64,000 nt of DNA, from contig JAYKYS010000004.1 of assembly GCA_036924285.1 (NCBI GenBank), positions 20,368,001 through 20,432,000 of the forward strand, in the 5' to 3' direction. Below, piece by piece: positions 34,784 through 46,687 of the stretch. Below the pieces are notes generated by a model. It was not told the DNA's origin and made no database searches. It was given only the letters and a program-made list of their open reading frames with translations. The translations under genes were made by a program, and so were the position numbers. The stretch is from Asterella californica (taxonomy: Eukaryota > Streptophyta > Marchantiopsida > Marchantiales > Aytoniaceae). How positions within the stretch are numbered: position 1 is the stretch's first letter; the number at the start of each line of letters is the position of its first letter.

Positions 34784-36057
34784 TCACTTGAAGGGATCAT
34801 TGAAAGATGTTTAGAGTTCAGTTCTATATTCGACAAAAAGAGATCATGAGAGAACACATGGAGAGAACGTTGGGAGGAGAGAGAGCTAACGCGATATTAG
34901 CAACATTAGAACTTTTCGTGTATCCCGTAGTGATCTATGATGCATTCGAAGTTATTCTTTACATCTTGTTCACTTAGAAAGAGTTTGAGGAGAGTTGAAA
35001 GAGGATGAAATAGGAGGAGAGAGAAGTTATTAGAGGAGAAAAATTTCCAAGTTTGAGGATTTCTGCTCTCTGAAAAGTTTTTACAGTCATTGTTAGATTT
35101 TCTGTGAATTTTATTTTCTAGTGAAACTTTGCAGGACTATAGCTTGGCTGATAACCTATCTACGACAAAAGAAATCATAGGAAAAGGTGGTCTAGAGAGG
35201 GAGCAATGAATTTTCAAAGTTGAGGGGGTCTATTCACGAGAGTTGAGGAATTTTGTTCTCTGGAAAAAGTTTACAGTCATTGTCAGATTTTCTGTGAATT
35301 TTATTTCCCTGAGAAAATTTCCAATGTTTTAGATTGGCTGATAAGCTATCTAGGATAACAGAAATCAAGAGAAAAGGTGGTATGGAGAGAGAACCATGAA
35401 TTTTCAAAGTTGAAGGGGTTGAAAGCCATGAGAGAAGTGAAAATATACAAATTTCAGTTCTCTAAAAATTTGTACAGTCAGCACCATCTCTTTTGATTAA
35501 GGAATTTTCTATTGAAACTTCATTAGTTAGTAGCCTGGAGGTTGAGCTACTGGAGATCACAAATCTTGGAGAGATCTCTTACCGATTAAGAGATATACGG
35601 TTTGACATACAAGGAGGTCTTGATGGGGAATCCGGTTCGAGTGCCGAGGTTGAAGAAGAGACGTTTGGGAGTTAGAACGGAGACGGAAAAGCTAAAGTTA
35701 AGTATAGAGGCGTTGCGATCAAGCATCTATTGCAGTTGGCGTGTCTTTTTTGCTCTATATCAAGAAGCTTCTGCGAGCATCGGCGCAGATGCGAAGAAGA
35801 TTGAGTTCAAAGTATCATTCACTGTGGAGGTCACGAATGCTCCTGGCGAAGTAGAGTGTGATCTTTACAAGAGTTAAGATGTCTGCTAGGATCAGTACAG
35901 ACGATGATCATGAGGATATTATCATGAACTCTTAATTTTAGATTGGATTTTATTTCGTGTATAGCATGTATAATACACGGTTTTCAGTATAAAGCTCGAA
36001 AGAGTAAGAAAATGATGTAGAATTATTTTCCTCAAAGATATTTTATCCACTTAATGA
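34784..36057 (+). mobile_element. Gypsy leader with tandem repeats
   Basis: Non-coding or decayed leader between the primer site and the gag-like frames. It contains about 2.3 tandem units marked by TACAGTCA at 35082, 35272 and 35473 (spacings 190 and 201), each with TTTTCTGTGAATTTTATTT, TGGCTGATAA and GAATTTTCAAAGTTGA. A purine-rich GAGAGGAGAGAGA style runs throughout. An open frame of 91 codons at 35602-35877 has no recognisable domain. Confidence 0.6.
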
Positions 36058-37770
36058 TTGAGAAGGCGCAACATGAGTGGAAGTTCAAAAGATTGGAAAG
36101 TTAGACTTAGAAACCTTCCTCAAGGTTTAGATGTCATAGTAAGCGTCGGAGAGAGCTCGAAAGAGGTTATCGTTGAGTTTGAGAACCCTAGTACAAAACC
36201 TCAAGTAGAATCTCCGAGAAGAAGAGTAGAAATTTTTTTTGTGGTGTTATTTCTGTAGAGGGTTAGGACATAAAGTAGTGAATTGTCCAACTAGAATCAG
36301 AACCGAGAGAGCTAAAGGGAAGCATGAGTTTACTGATTTAAGTCTTCGAGTGAGTCCATCGTCACCAGCGCCAATTCATCTTCTAGGAGAAAATCCTTGT
36401 CCAAGTTGTGAAGTGGGTGATCTATCAAGAGGACACAAGTGCATCGATGTGGCCGCTCTACTTACGTCAGTAGTCGAGAAGTTGGACGAGACTCAAAGAG
36501 CTGAGACGGAGAAGTTGTCGACTTCAAAAGAGGACTCGACTAAGTTGTGATGGAGATCGTCATTCGGATGGTGGAGAAGGCGGTGATGCGACTCAGGCTC
36601 ATGATTATCTTGGGAGAAGAGATGGCACAAGAGGTGTTGTTACAACCATTTTCTTTTATTTTACCTATGGTAGATTATTCGCGAATGGAATTGGTGATGT
36701 TCGTACTCTTTTAGCGAGTAGTTATTGCACAAAAATTAGAAGGGTAGAAAGAATAGTTACATGATGGGGAAGTTACCAATGTTTCATGGGAAGGACAATG
36801 AAGATGTAGAACCATTTGTACGAGATTTCAAAAGGGTTGGATCAGAAACAACGTGAGAAGGAAGGAAGAATGGATGTTGTTACTGTCAGAGTTTTTAGAA
36901 GATTTTGCTCTTACGTGGTATGAAGACCGAGTGAAGAGCAAGACACCTAGTGCAGTTGAGGACACATGGGAGACGTTGAGTAATGCACTCATCGAAGAAT
37001 TTCTTCCAGAAGAGAGTTATGAGAAGCTCATGGTGGAGCTTACTCATTTGAGCAACGGGACGACGAGAAAGTTCGGCAATATGCCGAAAGGGTGGATAAG
37101 TTGGAGCAACGATTTCGGACGATCCTACGGAAGAGTGGAGACAATGTGGAGCTAACAATGGCGGAGATTGGAGCAATGTTGACCAAGAACTTGGTGGGAG
37201 GGTTGAGGCCTTCAATTCGAACCCAATTGAGGTACGAGAAGCTAGCAACCAAAGCGAAGACCATCAAGATTACGACAAATATGGAAGAGAGTTTGGATGA
37301 AAGAGATATCATTCAACCTCATCATGCTGCTTTGGTGTCGACTCTGACTCCTGGTGTAGTCACAACGATCACACCTGCACCATCACAATTGGTGATTGCT
37401 TCAACGTCAGCTCCTACTCCAACGGTGGTGCCAAGACCGTTTGTCCCAACAACGATGTCTACTGCCACCTCTGATTTTCATGCCGAGCTGAAGAGCATCA
37501 CCGATACTCTTGCGGATCTCAAGATAAACGTGGTGCAGTTACGAGAATGGAGGAACAAAGGTGGAGGAGGAGGTCAAAGAGGTTACGACAACAATCCTAA
37601 CCGAGGAAATCAAGGTAACTTTGGAGGCAACCAAGGTAACTTTGGAGGAATCACTTGTTGGACGTGTGGAGGTTCTCATTTCCAGCGAAATTGTCTTAAC
37701 AACGGAGCAAGAGGTGCCGAAGCTATCAGAATGAATGTGGGTGGAGGAAATCCATCACAAGGACGAGACT
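36058..37770 (+). pseudogene. Retrotransposon gag remnant with two zinc-knuckle regions
   Basis: Gag packages element RNA into virus-like particles. Three broken frames are seen. At 36239-36550 a piece contains a standard CCHC knuckle, CYFCRGLGHKVVNC. At 36853-37155 is the core retrotransposon gag domain (FALTWYEDRV, then WETLSNALIEEFLPEESYEKL). After a frameshift near 37085 it continues (YAERVDKLEQRF) through 37092-37770, with a Thr/Pro-rich linker, a Gly/Asn-rich repeat (NQGNFGG twice) and a second knuckle CWTCGGSHFQRNC, which has three residues before the His instead of four. The 36239 frame ends at 36550 before the core. Frames are interrupted, so the copy is not functional. Having one knuckle before and one after the gag core is unusual and may reflect two merged elements. 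Confidence 0.75.
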
Positions 37771-38150
37771 AGAGGGTGACTACTATTGATGTCGTGCGAG
37801 ATCTCATCTACGAGAAAGGAGAGAGTTCAAACTCTTCTCATGCACCGGTGGAGCTTTTAGCTCAAGAAAGGAAAAGAACTAGATTTTCTGATGAACCGAT
37901 TTTCATGGAGGAGTCAGCAAGTAGAAGTACTCGTTTGAGTAATGTTTCGAGTACACCAAGAGAACCAAGAAGGAAGTTGAGGACGGCGGATTTCATCATT
38001 TCATCTTCCCAAGCGGTATCGTATAACGTGTTTTTCTGTCTAGAAATACACTGGGTATATGGCTGTGCAGAGGTATATGGATTGACAAGGTTGGATCTAG
38101 ATCTAGATGTTTCCACTCAAATGTTTCACTATCTACTCTTCTAGCTCGAG
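37771..38150 (+). pseudogene. Possible gag-pol linker after an in-frame stop
   Basis: The gag frame stops at a TAG (37770-37772) and then stays open in the same frame (VTTIDVVRDLIYEKGESS, then ERKRTRFSDEPIFMEE) until 38144. This reads like a linker toward a protease, but no protease follows. Confidence 0.4.
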
Positions 38151-40059
38151 TGACCTTGTATCCGTTGTCGTGTTGTGGTTCGGCTCTTGTGTGAAATTCC
38201 TGTGTAACCTATGTTGTGTTTCTTTTCTATGTTCCGTGAACTGTATCGCGTAACTCGCCGAACGATGTGATAAGTGCCACGTTTGTGATTATCTGTTTAA
38301 GTGATCGCACGGTAGAGGAACGTGCCAAGTCATCGATTTGTGCGTGTTCATTTTAGTGGTCCTTGTCGCCGCATTTGTGTATAAAATGATGGGTCGAAGG
38401 TTCATACGGCATTCTCTCTCAACGGATGATTCGTGAGAGTTCTCGGTGGTCTGCATGGAGGAGTGAAGAACTGCAAGAGTGGTAATTATGGACGGAGGTT
38501 TGTTACCGGCTTCGGATCTTCCTTTCCCGAATCCGTTTCACATCAAGCTTCATTGCATCCACCGCGATCACTTTCGACAGTGGTTAGTTGCATACTTTAG
38601 CGATGAATTCATGAGAAGAGTGATGGAGTTACAGCTTCTGGTGATCCTTCCGATCGTAACATACGAAGAGACTTGAGATATGACGGTGTACATTTTGTTG
38701 TGAGTAACAATGGATCTCAACTATCCATCCAACGTTCCTTTCAACATTTGGGTGTCATTGCAGACCGAAGATCAATCATGGGGTTTGGATCGTGAAAAAC
38801 TTCGGGCAAGAATATTACAATCGAGTGATAGCTTCACCGTTTCCTTTTGTCGTACCTTTTATTGTAGAACGTTTCCAGGTTGTAATATTGACGTTGTATT
38901 AGTCTGCGACTCAATTGTTCATTCTGGTTGAGAGCTTTTATGTAGTTACGGACCGCGAAGAATCCATCGACATATCTGAAGGATTTTCTGAGGTTCTAGA
39001 GTCTTGTTGATGTCTTGTGTCTCTTTGGGAGTAAAAATTCGTTCTAGAGGAAAAAGTTGAGCGGAGAAAAGACAAAAGTAAAGATCTTTTTGCTCTTATT
39101 GGTCCACTTTTGAACCAATGGTGTTCTAGCTGATCCTCGCGACGTTTCTGTGGTTTCTGGAGGCTTCGGAGGTCCATTCGCAAAATGAAGTGTATGGTTG
39201 GAGAGCTCTCTACCGGGGCTACAATCTGGGTTGAAGAATCGATCGATTTGATGGAAGGATGAGGGCGTTATGATCGATTGAGTGGAGGGGGGTACAATTT
39301 GTATCTACCGCTATGTTTCTGGTTGTTCCAAGAGACTCGCGAGGAGTTTTGAGGAGCTGTCTGTTGGGTTGGAGAGCTGACGACGTGCTGGCCGTTTTGA
39401 TATCAATTTCATCAGATTCTTGATCGATTTGGATTCTGAACCGATAGATTGAAGTTGAGAAGTGCAAACGTGATAAAGCGAGAACAGCGAACTATGATAG
39501 TCATGGATAGTTTGCTATTGCTTAAGTTCTGAATCGAATTTCTGAGTGAAACTTTACAGGATTGAAGCATGTTTTACCAGTAAAATACTTGGGAAGTTTC
39601 ACCTCAAATGATCGAGTAGTTTGTTCAGAGTCTTGGATCAAATGTACCTGGGTCTGTAAAGCTCTTAAGTTAGCACAGATTACGGTTTGATCCATATCTG
39701 AGAATTGGTTCAAGATTTTGATCTGAAAATTATTCAGGGTAGGAGTGAAGGGTCCAATCAAGCTTCCTGTGAAGTTTAATCATCATTGATCGACTGGTTT
39801 GGGAGGACTGAGATCTCAAAGTTCGAAAATAATTCTGTTATTAGCAGTTTCGGGTTTTTCGGTATCATCTATTGTCATTTTTGATCATTTTCGAGCAATT
39901 TGGAGAGAAGTTGTTGCTGAAACTGCCATGCCTGCATACAACTCGACATTGGAGGATGAGGGGCTGATTTCAGCTCTTGGTGATGAAGGAGAAACGAGTC
40001 GTCATGAATCTTAAGCTGCTGTTTGGGTTCTCGGAGCTGTCAGGCTCCCCTGTCTATCT
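38151..40059. other. Unassigned repeat-like segment
   Basis: Open frames at 38479-38676 and 38710-38931 have no motif I know. AT content and phrases such as GAAACTTTACAGGATTGAAG resemble the leader at 34.8-36.0 kb (GAAACTTTGCAGGACTATAG), so this may be another retrotransposon leader or LTR region. No boundaries could be set. Confidence 0.35.
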
Positions 40060-42330
40060 TCCAGGAAGAGACAAGTCGTGCTTCTAGACACATGCCACTT
40101 CCCTGAGGTCATAGGTAAGATCTTCTTCTCGAGCTCATACTCTTGGTTCTCGGATTCTGACCTGTGAAAGACCTTGCGTCACCACTCCGTCGTCCAAGAA
40201 GATGGTCTTCCACGAGTGACCCTTGCCTTCACAGATACAAGGTTGCGAGGAGACAGTGCTGCCCAAACCTCCTCCAGAAGACCCTGGTCCGCGAGGTTCC
40301 AGTCCCACAGGAAGAAGTCGAGACCCAACTCCTTGATGAAGGGTTTGGTCTCTGTCAACTCTGCTGCCGGCAACACCAACCCTCGAGGATGCATCGACAT
40401 GCTTCGAGTCTCTGTTACACTAAGTCACGCGTACTTGCTATGAGTCAAAGACTCAGTCCTTCTCAAGTCCTCACTGTCTGGCTTCCACTTTCAGAAGACG
40501 AATCTAGTCTTCCAGAAGACAGCTATTTCGTCTTCCGAGATTCTAACAATGCTTCCTAAGTATCTCTCGTCTTTCGAGCTATATCTAAACAATCCTAACT
40601 AAGTAAGGCATCACATAGATTCTCAAGAAGACAACCCACCTTGCATTTCATCCTACTTCCTAACAAAAAATACAAGATATGTGAGAAGCAGAGTGTACGA
40701 AAAAGATTCAGAAGATGGTCGTGGACTCCTGCGGTGATAGTGGCCTCCAGGAAGACTCTCGGAAGACTCTCGAGCCGTTCTCGAAGCCAGGTTTCTCATC
40801 ACTGGTCTCACCTGTCTTCGACTTCCGACACGCAATCTAGCCTCACAACAAACACGGAACATTCATACTCTGTTCTTTCGACTCCTTATCTCTCATACAG
40901 CTCAGAAGAAGATTGCTGCATGAGGAGAAGATATGACCTTCGACCATTCTCTCCAGATTTTGCCAGCAAGGCTTCTCACAACTCTCTTCTAAATTCGGGA
41001 AGAAGAAAGATTAGGCTGCTATGGGTCGGACAGAAGAGACCCGTAAAAGATCCTCACGTCTTCTCGCGCATTCTGCCAGCCTTTCCAATCTTCTAATGTC
41101 TCTAGGAAGATGTGGATTTGAGAAGCTCGGAAGATCTGGAAGCACAAGCCTGGTTCTCAATTTCTAGCTTCTCGAAACAACAATAAACTCACCAAGTCAC
41201 TCAAGATTCGTACCAAGCTTCTCTCAACACAAAACCCAATCAAATCCAATCTTTATACAAACTGCAAACAATCGTCTTCCGAACATGTTTTGGTCTTCAG
41301 AAGCGTCTTCCGAAGATGTTCAAATCTTCAGAAGCGTCTTCCATCCATAGATTCGGGAACAAAGGTGTGGTAGGATAGAGAAATTGATAGTCAAGTGATC
41401 AAATTTAAGAATGAGAAATGAGGAAGCTCGATTCCAACAAGAAGAGGTGAGAAGATGACTGTCGAAAATTGGACAGGCTTCTGTGCTCAATTTTCATAGA
41501 AGAAAATTCAGGGTAGAGAAATCGATCGATGGGCTTCTTGCAAACGAGCAGGAAGCGCGGGGGACATCAAATCAGAGGCGGGAAGTGGTGGAAAAGAGAA
41601 AGAACACGAGAAGAACCTCAGTATTGCTTCCGGCTGCTTTTGTTGCACCTTCAGTCTTCTGCACGCTTCAGGTCATCAATCCCAACTCCAATGTGACACC
41701 ACGATCCTGATTCTGCTGTAAATCTTGAGCTGCGCCCCTCTACTGCTACAATCGATTCTTGCTCCATCTTCGAAACCTCTCTAATCGATCCTCGATGTCT
41801 GCTTCTTGAAATCCGCAAGGATTCCTTCAGCTCGACTGTGCTTCCAGTTCAACAAAATCGACCTCGTTCTCTCGCTTGCCTCAATTCGATCCTATGAGTT
41901 CTCAATTCCACTCTTCTTGTGGAAGAGTGTAATTGGGAATTCTCTCTTTTGCTTCCACGACTTAATTTTGCTACCCCGATTGCAATCGACCTCAAAGCGC
42001 AATTGGCCTTCGGTGCGAGAAGCAGTCGACTGATTTCGTGCTAATGTGCCTCGCCTCCGTATCTTCCTTGCGTGATTAGGGATTCGACTACCTTGACCTA
42101 TCTACTATCATGGAGGCTACCTGGTAGGTACACCTACCCCTTGTCTAGATGGCGCGTGATTGGTGCCCATGCAGTCGCGGTCGCTGTCTTTTGGAAGACA
42201 CCCGTCTTCCGTCTTCTGTCTTCTGGAAGACACAACCGAGAAGACGTCTTCCTGGAAGATGTCCGTCTTCCGTCTTCCGAAGAAGTCGACTTCTCCTTAC
42301 AAAAGGACCTTAGATCATCTTCTCTCTAAG
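40060..42330. repeat. GAAGAC/GTCTTC-enriched tract
   Basis: The hexamer GAAGAC or its complement GTCTTC recurs dozens of times over about 2.2 kb, with variants GAAGAT and ATCTTC, often as opposed pairs such as GTCTTCCAGAAGAC. Dense spots lie at 40490-40530, 41270-41345 and 42185-42290. Stops occur in all frames, so it is not coding. It looks like a degenerate satellite-like or retrotransposon-derived low-complexity region. Confidence 0.7.
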
Positions 42331-42539
42331 CAAGGTGTAATCTTAAGTAATAAGATTATTTCAATTACACAGACATATCATTAACTTTAAAATTTCAAAA
42401 AATCTCCAATTCTGTAAATTGTGGGCACCACACTAACGTGTGATTGTGGTTTGCAAGTTAGCATTGTGAGTTCCGTGACCTACTGAGCAAGAGCTTCTGT
42501 TGGCGCAACAAGATAATAGGTGTGCAAAAATGCTTGAGG

Positions 42540-43004
42540 TCAGCTTGAGTAACGATGTTTCAACTCAAACCTCGATGAGACGACTTTCTGATAATGAGTA
42601 TCAACTTTTGGTACATGTGGTTCAAGCAGAGTGACAAGCTGGAGGAACAAAGCCTTAGGCATTCGAAGGGTTCTAATCCATCGATCTTCCTCATAACTCT
42701 TCATGAGATAATAGTCAAACCATATTAAAGATCTTGGTTTCACCCACTAGATATATTGTTCTGTCTGCTGGAGATGCTCAACGACAAGTTGTTGTATCAT
42801 GAAGACTACTCTTGTCAATGAGTCATGTATGGTCAGAATGTCTAGCACCAAATCTGAGACCTCATCCTCTTTCTCTTCAGCTCTCACATACTCAGCCACA
42901 ATGTTTGTAACCAACACAATGACTGTAGACACTACCGCCAAGATAGCATGAATATCTGCAAAACAAGGCAATATACCAATTTCAGAACTGATATACTTGA
43001 ACAA
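42540..43004 (-). pseudogene. PIF/Harbinger-type transposase N-terminal remnant
   Basis: The minus-strand frame reads KPRSLIWFDYYLM, then EEDRWIRTLRMPKALFLQLVTLL, then KVDTHYQKVV. This follows the start of Harbinger-derived nucleases (ALP1-like), where a W-F/Y segment, an R-MP+-F segment and a K-D-T-x-Y segment precede the DDE core. It stops after about 67 codons, and the catalytic DDE part is absent. The preceding frame (43004-42747) is in phase but separated by a TAG. It is a truncated transposase relic. Confidence 0.6.
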
Positions 43005-43559
43005 TAAACTTGTTATGTATTGAAAGGTAGATAATTATACATGGTAATGAAAATAATATCAACTATTCTTTGAACGAACATCATTTGGTTGGCAGTCTAT
43101 CTTCCACTATGAAATAGAGTGCAACAACTCAAGAGTCCACATGATAAGTGAAACAATGATTCGGCTCTTGGACCTGAAGCAAGACTAGTTGAGCACACAT
43201 CTGCTGGAAAGCTCAAAGTTACTCCAACGGAGCAAAGAATGAAGCATACAAGCTTTGAAGGAATTAAAAAGCACTACAAAAACAATGAACTTTAACAACA
43301 GTATCCAAGCTGATAACGAGTCTTAGCAAACCTTGGAAAAAAACTGAACAGATTAACAACATATATCACAATATTCGAAACCTGATACTGAACTAGACCA
43401 ATGATGAATCAAGGACAGCCCATGTCTTTTGTTGAAAATTTGAATACATAAATTGTACCGCAAATACATGGATGATTCTTTCCAAATGAAGATATAGTAG
43501 AAACTAACATGTGCAGATATCGATCAGAACTAGATAATGAAACCTTTTGAAACTATTTG

Positions 43560-44880
43560 ATTTCCGATCAAGGCGCTGTCAATGTCAGCCAGCGCTCCTA
43601 CCATCTTGTCCAACACGTCACAATTTGACCCAAACGAATATTAGCTCCTTCTTGGTTGCTCTTATCTTGCAGGAACTTTTGAGCTTCTAGTTCTCTATAT
43701 AGACTCAACTTCTCCCTATCAATTTTGAGTTCACGTTTCTCTACCTCAACTATGGAGATAGAAAAACACGTGAGAGTTTGATTCAGAGCAGAAGCAGAGG
43801 GTTCATTTCACGCTTCATTTTCCTGAGTTATGATGACTGGACTCCTTCAACATCAGTCTCGGCCAAATTTCAAACTTCAGAATGCGTTGAAAACCCAACT
43901 GAACATCATCACTGTCTGGACATGCAGGACCATGACTCGGGCTGAGAGATTCAGCCATGCAAGGCAGGGTAGTGCCAAGTCGGAGATCATACCAACAGTC
44001 AATAAGCGGGTGATGATGCGATGAGTAATTCAAGGGGAGTTTCTTCTCTTCACGTTCTTGCTTACTTAACGAGGAGTACGGGACATTCCCAGAGATCTTA
44101 TTATGATCTCGAATTTTTCTGTATCCGATAATCAAGATCTCTTACTTGTTTTATCACAAAAGTATCATGATAAACCACACCTTTTGCACGAAGGAACGAT
44201 TAGACGTGCTGAAGCTTGCTCACCGCCGTGATCATTTTCTTCAAACCTGAACTCTTATTCTTCTCCTCATGCTCTAATCGCTTCGTCTCATTCAGGTGCA
44301 CCACTTGTCTATCTTGTCACACAAACCTACTCTGCTTATGACAATTATCTGACATCAGTGATCTTGACAGAGAGGCAGTTTCGACTCAAAAATTGGAGTG
44401 GAATAAGATCCAACTATGTTGCTTCCAACTGGTAGCCGTGACGCTCTTCCATCTCGTGCTGCCTCCTCGACATAAACAACGCTTTCTGGAGAACTTCTCA
44501 TGATATCGTGGAGATTGGGAGGTGGTGCATACACTCGATCATTGTGCACAACAACAAAATTACGAAATGACAGCTCATGTCGAATCTGACTGTTAGGATT
44601 CAGAATTCTCTCATTCGAATCATCGAGTTGGCTCTCTACGGACACAAGAGGTTCATCTGCAACAAGATCAAACAGTTCTAAACACTTTTGTCTCAAAGTC
44701 ATCTGCACTCTCCATTCAGTACTACTCAAAAACAGAAATAACGTTATCACACTGTAAACTAAGAACGAAAGTGCAAAGACCGAAGAGGTTTGACACAATG
44801 CGAGCAACTGAACTGCGAACTTTTTTATTTCTTTTCTTACCGTGAATACTCAACTCTGGAGAGGTAGACATCTCATCTGA
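43560..44880 (-). pseudogene. DNA-binding-type accessory protein of a Harbinger-like element (putative)
   Basis: Minus-strand pieces, probably exons, in order. A start MSTSPELSIHG (about 44873) ends at a GTAAG donor. Next is an acidic segment (44730-44355, LRQKCLELFDLVADEP through YSTPIFESK). Then a segment at 44115-43815 contains SSLSKQEREEKKLPLNYS, like the helix after a trihelix/Myb-like domain. Last is a coiled-coil-like part at 43750-43620 (VEKRELKIDREKLSLYRELEAQKFL), with DVLDKMVGALADIDSAL in another frame. PIF/Harbinger elements normally carry a Myb-like DNA-binding protein next to the transposase, and this fits that pairing. The exon structure and intactness are uncertain; it could also be a domesticated host gene. 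Confidence 0.4.
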
Positions 44881-44925
44881 GGACAGAAGAAAAAAGAATC
44901 TGAAATTTTTAACTATAAATAACAC

Positions 44926-46687
44926 ATCGTTTGAGAAACACTTTTCACTTATTTACTCTTGATCTCTATTGCGGACAAGCTTCGTCATCAATTCGTTTCT
45001 CAAAGATCATCACTTTGAACAGAAAGATAGAAGACATCCATCACTTAAATGTAAGACATTTCTATTTCTGGTAAGCATTCTTTTGTTCTATTTAGTTTTA
45101 TGCACTTGGTATTGAAATATGATCTTCTGTTTGATGTTGGTGTGGTTTTCTGACTTTGCGCCTTTCGGGTCGAAACTGTATAGGCCAGGACGTAGTCTTT
45201 AAGTATCTTCCGATGTTTTCACGAGATCAAATTGCACAGAAAAATCAAGAGATAGTTAAACGTTGAGTTGAAGGATATTTTATAAAAAGGTACCTCCACT
45301 CTACTCTCATATATACCCTAAACACCCAAACAGGACAACAGAAACAACAAACCGTTCAGCGTGTCTGAAGCTGGACCTTGTAGAAGTCCTAGATAAACGC
45401 AAGATGCACACTTAGTAGGCAAGGGACGTGGCTACTTGAAGCACATTACGGCCGGTCTTACTCACTCGGGTGAATTATGCACACAGATATAGCAGGTATT
45501 GATGGACTGAGGAATCCCACTTCTGGAATTTGTAACTTCAGTCAGCAAAGTTGAGATCAGAATGCACATGACAAAGCAAGCGGTCCGTATATAAAACTCT
45601 TTCGTACAGCCCTGGTCTCAAGCCAACCAAGAAACACATAAATTTTTACATAAAGGCCTGATTACCAGGTGAAACCAGAGAATGGCGCCTCTCACCGCAC
45701 AGATATATCCATGTGGATGACTCCCACTGCTGTTCCAGAAGGCTTTGCACTCCAGAACTAGTACTTCCACATAACCACGGTTCTAGATCTAACAAAATTT
45801 AGTAACGCGTTCTCCTATTAACTATGCTAAATCATAGAAGTACATCTCCACATATCAAAGAAGTTGAATGGTGGACGGCAGGTAGAAAACCGCTATACAT
45901 ACAGCTGATCGAAAATGACCCAGGAGTTGCATTTCATGATTACTGTGCAGACAAAACTCGTTTCGCGAGGGCAGTGGAGTTCGGATCAGCACCTCAGTTG
46001 CTCCTATTCAAGTAGGTCCAACATCCTCGCAAGAGCTCTTCCCCAGGAGTCCTGCTGATGCCCTTGGACAGAGACCCGGGCAGAACTCCGTTGCCGAACC
46101 AGGAAATTAAACCAACAAGTCGTTGCATCCCACGCGAGCTACCTTGAGAGGTGCCAACTAAGTACCGTATTGCTTGTCAATCACGGGGTGCCATTGGCAG
46201 CTATAAATCTTCAAATTTGTAAACCGATAGCGAACAGCTGGAGAACACTTGAGGATGACAACATGCTTTTGCAAATGTGTTCGGCACATCTGAACCAGCA
46301 GTCGACACCCAGACGCTGCCAGCGCACTCAGAACCATTTGGCTTGGGGGAGAACAGTGAGACACGGGAATCCGGGTGACTGCATTCAGATCATTCCCGTC
46401 TGCTGTCTCTACGTCCTTTGCACGCAAATCATCATCGGGAGTACGATGTTGGTCTCACAGAACTTTGGCTTTCCCTGCACAGCCGCCAAGACAAGGGACC
46501 ACTCAATCATGAACATCGAACGCGGTGATGTTCTAGTATCACAGCATATGCTGGAACTGCGAGTCTCTAGGATCTCCTTTTAAGTTCCAGGCGAGATCAT
46601 GTGATACACACCGACACAAGGACGCGGAATCGATGCTGCAGTGAGGCAAACCCAACATACTACGTAAGCCGGATTCATCACCCCACA
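44926..46687. other. Intergenic, no gene seen
   Basis: Several short open frames without motifs. The right part (about 46000-46687) probably includes the 3' untranslated region of the minus-strand PH/SMP gene. Confidence 0.45.

Noticed and set aside
40164..41096. Overlapping 131- and 151-codon frames in the GAAGAC-rich tract
   Set aside because: Ser/Arg-rich by-products of the repeated hexamer; no domain and frames open on several strands.
46170..46583. 137-codon plus-strand frame downstream of the PH/SMP gene
   Set aside because: No recognisable motif and it lies in the probable 3' untranslated region of the minus-strand gene.
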